From a bacterium (GTDB lineage Bacteria; ARS69), in the NCBI GenBank assembly GCA_025774865.1, contig JALGZO010000468.1, positions 1 to 7,821 of the forward strand: DNA of 7,821 nucleotides. Reading direction: 5' to 3'. Of the stretch, positions 1 to 5,807 are shown in pieces; within the stretch, counting starts at the first letter, position 1, and every line of letters begins with the position of its first letter. Both the position numbers and the translations under genes were made by a program. The notes beneath the pieces were generated by a model that saw only the letters and a program-made list of their open reading frames with translations, searched no databases and was not told where the DNA came from.

Positions 1-662
1 GCCGTCGCGACGACCGCGGCGAGTCCGGGGCGCCCCCGGCGGACCGCGAGCCAGGCGCCGGCCACCACGAACGCAGGGACGAGAAAGCCGAACTGCGGTT
101 TCGTCAGCGTGGCGAGCGCCGCGAGCGCGCCCGCGGCGACATTCCCGGCGCGCCCGCCCCGAAGGAGCATGACCGCTCCCGCGAGGCCGAGCGTCGTGCC
201 GAGCGTCTCGGGCAGAGCGAGCCGGCCGAGCTGGCTCCCGGCGAACGAGACCACCCAGAGCAGCGCGGCGATCCGCACCGCCCGCTCCGCGGCGGAATCA
301 CGCTCCCGCCGCCCCGCCGCGAGCAACAGCCACAGTCCCGCCGCCCCGACCGCGATCGACGCGAGACGCGCCGTCGCCAAGCTCGCCCCGCCGATCGAGA
401 ACACCGCGGTCATCCACAGCGTGAATACCGGGCTCACCCAGAAGAGGTCGAAGCCGGTGCCGAGCCGGGATCCGAATCGAACTGCCTCGCGGGCGTTCGC
501 CGTCCACCAGCCTTCGTCGAAGACCGAGAATGCGACGTCTTGGTAGTGCGAGACGAGCCGGGCGGGCGGATCCGCGGTGAGCGCGAAGAGGCGCAGCGCG
601 AGGAATCCGAGGACGAGCGTCACGGCGAACGGGCCGAACCGCATCGAGTCGATCCATCTCAT
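1..662 (-). CDS. GT39/ArnT-like membrane glycosyltransferase, 3' end beyond window
   Basis: Partial gene: 220 codons run without a stop from ATG 662 off the left edge. The N-terminal half looks like a GT-C fold enzyme of the PMT/ArnT (GT39) type, which transfers a sugar from a polyprenyl-phosphate donor on the periplasmic side of the inner membrane. Seen in the sequence: a first membrane segment at about residues 10-30; a loop containing an acidic pair in VFDEGWWTANARE (D49, E50), where GT39 proteins carry their catalytic Asp/Glu; hydrophobic segments at about 78-116, 131-141 and 155-168; GRLALPETLG at 146-155; and ATLTKPQFG at 184-192, like the lysine-proline motif common in this superfamily. 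The ATG overlaps the stop of the upstream GNAT gene (ATGA) and no Shine-Dalgarno sequence is evident, so coupled translation is likely. Family assignment is good; donor and acceptor are unknown. Confidence 0.8.
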   Translation of the reverse strand, partial: MRWIDSMRFGPFAVTLVLGFLALRLFALTADPPARLVSHYQDVAFSVFDEGWWTANAREAVRFGSRLGTGFDLFWVSPVFTLWMTAVFSIGGASLATARLASIAVGAAGLWLLLAAGRRERDSAAERAVRIAALLWVVSFAGSQLGRLALPETLGTTLGLAGAVMLLRGGRAGNVAAGALAALATLTKPQFGFLVPAFVVAGAWLAVRRGRPGLAAVVAT

Positions 663-1582
663 GAGAGGGTCCGCTCGAACGTCTCTCTCGCAAACCGGAT
701 ACCGCCGTGCGCTTCCTTGAACGCAGCGAGTCCTTCGTTGAGCTCGCCGCCGATCGACGACGTGCCGAGGTCGAGCTCCTTCAGGGACGCGGCGACCGCC
801 CACTCGAGCGCCCGCAGCATCACGAGGTTCGTCGCTCGCTGCCGACGGTGATCGCGGTTCTGGCAGAAGTAGAACGAGAGCCCGACGCGATCGTTGACGG
901 CGAGAAGCCAAGCCCCGGCGACCGGAACGCCGTCGTGGCGCGCGAGGAGAATCGTCTGCTTCGGACCGAGACGTCGAACGAGATCGGCGAGTTCTTCGAC
1001 GGTGTGAACCGGCTCCATTCCGAAGGCCGCCCGGTCGGCCACGAGCAGGTCGTGGAACGCGGTCGGGTCTTCCTCGACCCCGACGACCACGCCCTCCCGC
1101 TCCGCCTTCGCGACACCGCGGCGCGCGGACCCGGCGAGGAGATCACCGGGTCGCCGGGTGAGGGGCACGGTGTGGGAGATGTCGGACGCGATGCACTCGA
1201 AGCCGGACGCGAGCAGCGCGCCGCGGACGATGGCGTCGCCGCCCAACTCGTAGCGCGGCGGCGGCGGGGTCGTGCGGAGCCGTTCGTATCCTCGCGTGCG
1301 CGCTTCGTCGACGAGCGCCGCGACGGCTTCCGCCGCCCGCGCGGTGGCCACTCCCTCTCGCAGCACCGGCCCCCCGAACGACGCGCCTGCGCCCGACCAC
1401 CAGGTCGTGCCGTTCGCGGCCGCCGGCCAGAGGAGGATCGGGTGACCGTCGTCGCCCGCGATCTCCGCGTGATCCCACGCGAACCGGCCCTCCGGGTGAT
1501 AACCCAGGAAGTTCCTCGTATGGAAGAGCGTCCCGTTTCGACTCGAGGCGACGAACGCGTCCCAGGTTTCCATGTCCATCAT
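659..1582 (-). CDS. FemAB-like GNAT-superfamily acyltransferase
   Basis: 307-residue soluble protein with the two-lobed look of FemAB-type GNAT proteins, which transfer an acyl or aminoacyl group to an amine. The N-lobe begins with ETWDAFVASSRNGTLFHT (residues 5-22) and NFLGYHP (24-30), the typical opening of this group. A basic SARRGVAKAEREGVVV stretch (152-167) resembles the FemAB motif preceding the second lobe. The second lobe has ILLARHDGVPVAGAWLL (211-227), a beta-strand pair, and ends with LDLGTSS (270-276) and LAAFKEAHGG (285-294), matching the C-terminal FemAB signature. The start ATG at 1582 gives an ATGA overlap with the stop of the upstream membrane protein; nearby in-frame ATGs at 1579 and 1573 are alternatives. 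The frame stays open well upstream, but that stretch is the shadow of the neighbouring gene. The substrate is unknown; its position between two glycosyltransferase-like genes suggests a glycan or glycolipid amine. Confidence 0.85.
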   Translation of the reverse strand: MMDMETWDAFVASSRNGTLFHTRNFLGYHPEGRFAWDHAEIAGDDGHPILLWPAAANGTTWWSGAGASFGGPVLREGVATARAAEAVAALVDEARTRGYERLRTTPPPPRYELGGDAIVRGALLASGFECIASDISHTVPLTRRPGDLLAGSARRGVAKAEREGVVVGVEEDPTAFHDLLVADRAAFGMEPVHTVEELADLVRRLGPKQTILLARHDGVPVAGAWLLAVNDRVGLSFYFCQNRDHRRQRATNLVMLRALEWAVAASLKELDLGTSSIGGELNEGLAAFKEAHGGIRFARETFERTLS

Positions 1583-3141
1583 GGAGGACCACCCGCCATC
1601 TCGAACTCGACACCGGTCGGCAGCGTGGTCCGGAACTCGCGGGCGAGCGGCTCGGCGCGCGCCCGCGCCGCCTCGTCGAGAGCGAAGAAGGTCACCTTCG
1701 GCTGTGCAACCGTGACGAGCTTGCGCCCCAGGCGGAGCGTGCCGATTTCGCTCCAGCTCTCCGGGACATCCCCGAACCAGGGCGCGTAAATCATCGCGAG
1801 CTTCGCGTTCTTCGCGCGCGTCCGCTCGGCGACCCACGACCAGTCCCCGCCGGCGAGCCTGGCCTCGAGCGCCGGCCGCGAGCCGAGGCCCCACAGGTCG
1901 AGGACGTGTTCGTCGTTCCGGAAGGAGACCCAGCCGAGATCGTTCACGGCCACGGGCGCGCGCCAGTAACGCGTCGCGAAACGATGCATCTGGTACTGCT
2001 GCTCGTAGATGTTGTTGGAGCCGACCGGCAGAGTGTACAGCGCGTGCACGTAGGGGAATGACGCGGCGAGCGCGATCACGGCGAGCGCTCCGACGCCGGC
2101 GAGCCGCGGACTCCCCTCGACGAGCCGCACGATGCGGTGACGCTCGACGTGGACGAGCGTCAGGAGCACCGTGACCCAGATGTAGTTCTCGTAGCGGTGA
2201 TACCAGCCGAATCGCCCCACCAGGAAGTGGAGCGCCACGGCCGCCGTCCCCCACGCCGCCAGGGCCCGGTTCCCGGAGCGGCCGACGGCTCGGAATAGAA
2301 GAGCGGCGCCGGCGACCGCGAGCATCCCCCCCTGCCGATCCGCGAGTCCGACCGAGACGTTGCCGGCCAGCGAACGAAGTCGTCCTCCGGTCGCTACCGG
2401 ATGGGATTTCGCGATCACGGAGCTCGGAACGAGGCCGAGCTCCATCGAGCTCAGGTAGAGCGCGAACGCACCGAGGAAGGCCAGGAGCACCCCGCCGGTG
2501 ACCGCGGCGGTCCTGCCGTGTCCGCGGGCCATCAGGTAGACGAGAGCCGGCCCGCAGAGCGCGAGCAGTTCGAAACGGACGAGCGGGCCCGCGACGAGAA
2601 CCACGGGCAACCAGGGAAGCACCGTTCCGGATCGCGACTCCCGCATCAAGCCCCATACGACCGCCGTCGCCAGGAGGAGCTGCAGCGAATGCTCCATACC
2701 CGTGAACGCCATCCCGGTCAGATTGCCCGCGAGCACGAGCAGAAGAACGAGCCACGGGGCCGATTCCGCCACTCTGCGGTTCCCGACCGGATCGAGCGAG
2801 AATCGGATGACGCGCGCGAACAGTCCGATCGCGAGCAGGGAGACGAACAGGTTGACGATCAGCGGAACGTATTCGCCGACGGTCGCGCGGGCGAACGGCA
2901 CCAACAGAAAGGGCCACGCGATGCTCGAAGACGGCGCCGAGAACTCGTCGGCGTTCACCCCGTAGTGACCGCGGGTGAGGTTCTCGGCGACGGCGAGATG
3001 GATGTAGGGATCGTCCAGCGTGTAGAGGAAGCGTCCCTCGTTGAGCCGCAGGACGAGAAGCATCTCGACCAGACAGATCCCGAGGAAGATCGCGGCGGGG
3101 ATCCCGATCTCAGAACGCGGGAGCCGACCCGGCGGGTTCAT
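1579..3141 (-). CDS. Polytopic membrane protein, GT-C glycosyltransferase-like
   Basis: 520-residue integral membrane protein. The first membrane segment (about 12-33) is followed by a loop with an acidic pair in FLYTLDDPYIHLAVAENL (D43, D44), the position of the catalytic acids in GT-C enzymes. NLTRGHYGVN (54-63) and APSSSIAW (69-76) follow; all are typical of predicted polyprenyl-phosphate-sugar-dependent transferases. About ten more hydrophobic stretches follow, for example 92-111, 128-147, 174-201, 212-232, 270-285, 294-308, 320-332 and 348-366. GRFGWYHRYENYI (309-321) is a distinctive aromatic/basic loop. The last 150 or so residues look soluble and presumably periplasmic, with PVAVNDLGWVSF (396-407) and LDLWGLGSRPAL (414-425). 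ATG 3141 was chosen because it forms an ATGA overlap with the formyltransferase stop and sits directly before the first membrane segment; the open frame continuing upstream is a shadow. It could instead be a non-enzymatic or polymerase-like membrane protein. Donor and acceptor cannot be read from sequence. Confidence 0.8.
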   Translation of the reverse strand: MNPPGRLPRSEIGIPAAIFLGICLVEMLLVLRLNEGRFLYTLDDPYIHLAVAENLTRGHYGVNADEFSAPSSSIAWPFLLVPFARATVGEYVPLIVNLFVSLLAIGLFARVIRFSLDPVGNRRVAESAPWLVLLLVLAGNLTGMAFTGMEHSLQLLLATAVVWGLMRESRSGTVLPWLPVVLVAGPLVRFELLALCGPALVYLMARGHGRTAAVTGGVLLAFLGAFALYLSSMELGLVPSSVIAKSHPVATGGRLRSLAGNVSVGLADRQGGMLAVAGAALLFRAVGRSGNRALAAWGTAAVALHFLVGRFGWYHRYENYIWVTVLLTLVHVERHRIVRLVEGSPRLAGVGALAVIALAASFPYVHALYTLPVGSNNIYEQQYQMHRFATRYWRAPVAVNDLGWVSFRNDEHVLDLWGLGSRPALEARLAGGDWSWVAERTRAKNAKLAMIYAPWFGDVPESWSEIGTLRLGRKLVTVAQPKVTFFALDEAARARAEPLAREFRTTLPTGVEFEMAGGPP

Positions 3142-4088
3142 CCCGCGGGAGGGCCCGCCGGCGACCCTTCTCCGACGAGCGTGAACTTCCCGTGCATTCG
3201 GAGATCGCGCGCGACTCTCTCGAACGCGTCGGGGGATTCGTCGGCCTCGTAGGACGCGGACAGAATCTCCACGGTCCCGGTACCGGCGCCGACCACGAGG
3301 CGCCCGAGGTCCGGCGACAGAACGCCCGGCCCCGCGCCCAGCGCGCTCCTCGGGCGTACCCTCCAGACGATGACCCGCCTTCCGGCGAGCTCGGTGAATG
3401 CTCCCGGGTAGGGGCGCGTGAGCCCACGAACCCAATTGAAGACCGTGCGCGGGTCGAACGCCCAGTCGATGACGCCGTCCTCGGGACGACGTTGCGGACC
3501 GTAGCTCGCGCCCTCCCCGGTCTGGACGATCCGCGGGGCCGTACCCGCGGCCAGCCCGGGCAGGTACTCGGACAGGAGCCCCGACGCCGCCTCGACGAGC
3601 CGCCGCCGCACCGTGCCGGCATCGTCTTCGTCGGTCAGATCGAAGGGCCGTTGCCCGACGATGTCGCCGGTATCCGTTCCTTCGTCGAAGTAGAAGAGCG
3701 TGGGACCGGTGCGGGGCTCGTCGCGAATCAGCGCCCAATTCACGGGGGCGAAGCCGCGCAGCCGCGGCAGGAGCGACCCGTGGATCCCGAGACATCCCTT
3801 CGGCGGGATCGCCAAGACCTCAGGCGGCAGGATCCAGCGCCACCCGATGGCGAGCAGGATCTCGGGCTCCAGACTCTCGAGCTCGTCGACGGCATTCGCG
3901 GTCCGGAAGCGCCGGCCGCGGATCGTCGGCAGCGAGCGGTCCGCGACGATGCGCGTCACATCGTCGGCCCAGTCTTCGTGCTCACCCGGCGCGAACGCGC
4001 CGACCCCGACGATCTCGTGCCCCGCGTCGTGCACGACCTCCAGACAGCGGGCGCCGATCTCCTGGCTTCCGAGGAAAACGACCCTCAT
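3138..4088 (-). CDS. FMT/ArnA-type formyltransferase, probably acting on an amino sugar
   Basis: 316-residue protein of the N10-formyltetrahydrofolate-dependent formyltransferase family. The N-terminal Rossmann part starts MRVVFLGSQEIGARCLEVV. The core contains IHGSLLPRLRGFAPVNWALI (102-121) and YFDEGTDTGDIVGQ (133-146), where the catalytic His (H103) and Asp (D139) are expected. The usual Asn two residues before the His is replaced by Gly (G101). The C-terminal part carries RRPEDGVIDWAF (200-211) and RGLTRPYPGAF (221-231), the oligonucleotide-binding-like domain shared by methionyl-tRNA formyltransferase and ArnA. Housekeeping fmt normally sits beside def or rsmB. Placement between sugar-nucleotide enzymes and membrane glycosyltransferases argues for formylation of an amino sugar instead. 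The ATG overlaps the acetyltransferase stop (ATGA) and has a plausible GGAAGG ribosome binding site, the best one among the coupled genes. Family is secure; sugar specificity is inferred from context. Confidence 0.88.
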   Translation of the reverse strand: MRVVFLGSQEIGARCLEVVHDAGHEIVGVGAFAPGEHEDWADDVTRIVADRSLPTIRGRRFRTANAVDELESLEPEILLAIGWRWILPPEVLAIPPKGCLGIHGSLLPRLRGFAPVNWALIRDEPRTGPTLFYFDEGTDTGDIVGQRPFDLTDEDDAGTVRRRLVEAASGLLSEYLPGLAAGTAPRIVQTGEGASYGPQRRPEDGVIDWAFDPRTVFNWVRGLTRPYPGAFTELAGRRVIVWRVRPRSALGAGPGVLSPDLGRLVVGAGTGTVEILSASYEADESPDAFERVARDLRMHGKFTLVGEGSPAGPPAG

Positions 4089-4717
4089 TCGCCTTCCCCG
4101 GGACGGGCCAAGGGCGGAGAAGACCCCCGAGCGGCGTCCCACCGGCGCCAGGTCTCCTCGGGCACCCGGATCTCCTCCCCCGTCTCCAGCGATCGGGCGA
4201 CGACGACTCCCTCTTCGCGCCGCACCTCGGTCGCGAGCCTGCCTTTCACCGTCACGAATCCGACGATCCGCGCCGGGTTCCCCACCACGAGCGCGTGCGG
4301 CGGCACGTCCTTCGTCACGACCGCGCCGGCTCCGACCATGCAATACGTGCCGAGCTCCAGACCGCAGACAATTGTGACGTTCGCCCCCACCGAGGCGCCC
4401 TGGCGGACGAACGTGGGAACGACGTGCCATTCGGGGTCGAACGCACGCGGATAGAGGTCGTTCGTGAACGTCATGTGCGGCCCGAGGAAGACGTCATCCT
4501 CCACGGTGACGCCGTGGTAGATCGAAACGCCGTTCTGGATCTTCACGCGGTCGCCGATCACCACCGTATGATCGATGTAGACGCTCTTCCCCACGATGCA
4601 TCCCTTGCCCACGATGGCCCCCTCCCGGATCTGCACGTTGTTCCAGACCTTCGTGCCGGCGCCGAGGGCTGCGGAAGGATCCACGTCGGCGGTGGGGTGA
4701 ATGAAGACGTCGCTCAT
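4085..4717 (-). CDS. Left-handed beta-helix sugar N-acetyltransferase (WbpD/WlbB-like)
   Basis: 210-residue acyltransferase built of hexapeptide repeats. The repeats are visible from residue 5 onward (IHPTADVDPSAALGAGTKVW, 6-25) and again at 108-145 (ASVGANVTIVCGLELG, then VGAGAVVTKDVPPHALVVGN). TFTNDLYPRA (83-92) matches the conserved Asn-Asp-x-Tyr-Pro-Arg loop of WbpD/WlbB. Those enzymes acetylate the 3-amino group of a UDP-3-amino-2-acetamido-glucuronate with acetyl-CoA. GNPARIVGF (146-154) ends the helix, followed by a roughly 55-residue tail. The start at ATG 4717 opens with MSDVFIHPTADV, as expected for the family, and forms an ATGA overlap with the oxidoreductase stop. The immediately preceding Gfo/Idh/MocA gene fits the WbpB/WlbA step of the same pathway. 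Fold and acetyltransferase role are confident; the exact sugar is inferred. Confidence 0.9.
   Translation of the reverse strand: MSDVFIHPTADVDPSAALGAGTKVWNNVQIREGAIVGKGCIVGKSVYIDHTVVIGDRVKIQNGVSIYHGVTVEDDVFLGPHMTFTNDLYPRAFDPEWHVVPTFVRQGASVGANVTIVCGLELGTYCMVGAGAVVTKDVPPHALVVGNPARIVGFVTVKGRLATEVRREEGVVVARSLETGEEIRVPEETWRRWDAARGSSPPLARPGEGE
4092..4097 (-). promoter_or_regulatory. Ribosome binding site of the formyltransferase gene
   Basis: GGAAGG lies three bases before ATG 4088 on the minus strand. It supports that start over the open frame upstream. It also suggests this cistron can recruit ribosomes as well as receive them by coupling from the acetyltransferase gene. Confidence 0.5.
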
Positions 4718-5727
4718 GGGTGCGCCCGAATTCCGACGGTCGCTCCGCGCGACCGCATCGAAGCGTCCATCGCCTCCAGGACGGAGAGAACGCGGATTCC
4801 GTTCTGGGCGTCCGTACGCGGCTTGGTTCGATCCCGAACACACTCCAAGAAGTGCTGGGCCTCCACCTTCAGCGGCTCACCGATCGGTACCGGCGGAATC
4901 CGGATGTCGCCGATACGCTCGGCGATCGCGTCCTGGAAGCTCTCGTAGTGCTCCGTGGTATCGATGCCCTTGTCGATGATGCGAATCTTCTCGACGGGCT
5001 CCATGTCGTCGAACACCGCCATCCTCCGATTGCCCACGAGGGTGACGCGACGGACCTTGTGGGGGTCCAGCCAGCTGACGTGGACATTCGCCACCACCCC
5101 ACCTTCGAACGTGATCGTCGCGAACACCACGTCCGGAAGACCCGGACGAAGGTAGCTTCCTCCCTGCGCGGAAACGTGGAGCGGCACCGCGTCCGTGAGG
5201 AAGCGGATCGTCGAGACGTCGTGCGGCGCCAGGTCCCACAGAGCGCTCTCGGCCGCCCTGACCTTTCCGAGGTTCACCCGCGTCGTGTAGAGGTAGTAGA
5301 GATCGCCGAGCTCACCGCCTCGGACCATCTCACGAAACCGCATGAGACCGGGGTGGTATTCCAACAGGTGTCCCACCATGAGCACGCGCCGTTTCGCCTC
5401 GGCCTTCTCGGCGAGCGCGATCCCATCCTCGACGGAGAGCGCGAGTGGTTTCTCGACGAGGACGTCGATCCCGGCGTCGAGCAGCCGGCCGGCAATCTCG
5501 AAGTGAGTCGAAGCCGGCGTCGCGACGACGACCGCATCCACCCCGGCGTCCAAGAGCCCGTCGAGCCCGCGGAACAGATCGATGCCGGGATACATCGAGC
5601 CGGCGGCCTGCAGTGCTTCCGCCCGCGCATCGACGATGCCGATGACCTCGCAGTCGGGCAGCCCCCTCAGGACCCGGACGAAGTTCGGGCCCCAGTAACC
5701 GAATCCGATGACACCGACGCGGATCAA
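4714..5727 (-). CDS. Gfo/Idh/MocA-family sugar-nucleotide oxidoreductase (WbpB/WlbA-like)
   Basis: 337-residue NAD(P)-dependent dehydrogenase, close to the usual family length. The N-terminal Rossmann fold starts at once with VGVIGFGYWGPN (4-15, GxGxxG-type at 8-13), then ATPASTHFEIA (69-79) and VEKPLALS (91-98) with the conserved EKP lysine K93. In the C-terminal domain, WDLAPHDVST (164-173) supplies the likely catalytic His (H169) and Asp (D170). In the WbpB/WlbA branch the enzyme oxidises C3 of a UDP-N-acetylglucosaminuronate to a ketone that is then transaminated and acetylated; the adjacent WbpD-like gene supports that role. The start codon is TTG at 5727. The frame opens only seven codons upstream with no ATG, GTG or other TTG, and the Rossmann strand begins at residue 2. 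A promoter lies about 50 bases upstream. First gene of the six-gene operon. The aminotransferase of the pathway is not in the window. Other sugar substrates remain possible. Confidence 0.88.
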   Translation of the reverse strand: MIRVGVIGFGYWGPNFVRVLRGLPDCEVIGIVDARAEALQAAGSMYPGIDLFRGLDGLLDAGVDAVVVATPASTHFEIAGRLLDAGIDVLVEKPLALSVEDGIALAEKAEAKRRVLMVGHLLEYHPGLMRFREMVRGGELGDLYYLYTTRVNLGKVRAAESALWDLAPHDVSTIRFLTDAVPLHVSAQGGSYLRPGLPDVVFATITFEGGVVANVHVSWLDPHKVRRVTLVGNRRMAVFDDMEPVEKIRIIDKGIDTTEHYESFQDAIAERIGDIRIPPVPIGEPLKVEAQHFLECVRDRTKPRTDAQNGIRVLSVLEAMDASMRSRGATVGIRAHP

Positions 5728-5803
5728 CAGAGGTCCCGGAAGGGGGAATCAGCGAGGGCCGGAGGCCGAAACACCTTATCGTAGGAATCGGGCGATTTCC
5801 GTG
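5728..5803 (-). other. Only non-overlapping gap in the minus-strand gene series
   Basis: This 76-base gap between the barrel gene and the oxidoreductase holds most of the predicted promoter and a short leader. The leader includes GGCC-TCC-GGCC (minus strand), a four-base-pair hairpin too weak and lacking a T-run to be called a terminator. Read-through from the speB pair into the operon therefore remains possible. Confidence 0.5.
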
Positions 5804-5807
5804 TCAA
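5778..5807 (-). promoter_or_regulatory. Sigma70-like promoter for the glycan operon
   Basis: On the minus strand a perfect -35 box TTGACA (5807-5802) is followed after 18 bases by TACGAT (5783-5778), a four-of-six match to the -10 box. Transcription would begin near 5771 and leave a leader of about 44 bases before the TTG start at 5727. The -35 box contains the stop codon of the upstream barrel gene (TGA, 5806-5804), so the promoter is embedded in the end of that gene. Such an AT-containing, well-spaced pair stands out in this GC-rich window. Not tested. Confidence 0.55.

Larger units (their letters stand above)
1..5807 (-). other. Predicted six-gene glycan-tailoring operon
   Basis: Six minus-strand genes in one transcriptional direction: oxidoreductase, N-acetyltransferase, formyltransferase, GT-C-like protein, FemAB-like GNAT, GT39-like protein. 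Every junction is a 4-base ATGA overlap (4717-4714, 4088-4085, 3141-3138, 1582-1579, 662-659), and a promoter precedes the first gene. The order runs from cytosolic sugar-nucleotide tailoring to membrane transfer. The operon continues past the left edge, where an aminotransferase, flippase or polymerase might lie. Confidence 0.75.

Noticed and set aside
707-1789. 360-codon open frame on the plus strand
   Set aside because: Antisense to the FemAB-like gene; Arg/Glu-rich composition, no domain, and no ribosome site.
1583-2917. Long N-terminal extension of the FemAB-like frame
   Set aside because: The frame stays open through the GT-C-like gene only because stops are rare at high GC. Family similarity begins at the 1582 start and the upstream peptide is Arg-rich without motifs.
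3142-3795. N-terminal extension of the GT-C-like frame
   Set aside because: It overlaps the C-terminal half of the formyltransferase, whose motifs are clear. The first membrane segment begins right after ATG 3141.
3192-4454. 420-codon open frame on the plus strand
   Set aside because: It lies antisense to the formyltransferase and acetyltransferase genes, is rich in Arg/Pro/Asp/Glu in a low-complexity pattern, and has no recognisable motif. Typical antisense shadow in GC-rich DNA.
5753-5770. GGCC-TCC-GGCC hairpin as a terminator after the barrel gene
   Set aside because: The stem is four base pairs with no following T-run, and it lies downstream of the predicted transcript start.
4720-5784. 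354-codon open frame on the plus strand
   Set aside because: Antisense to the oxidoreductase gene, which has clear family motifs; the plus-strand product has none.
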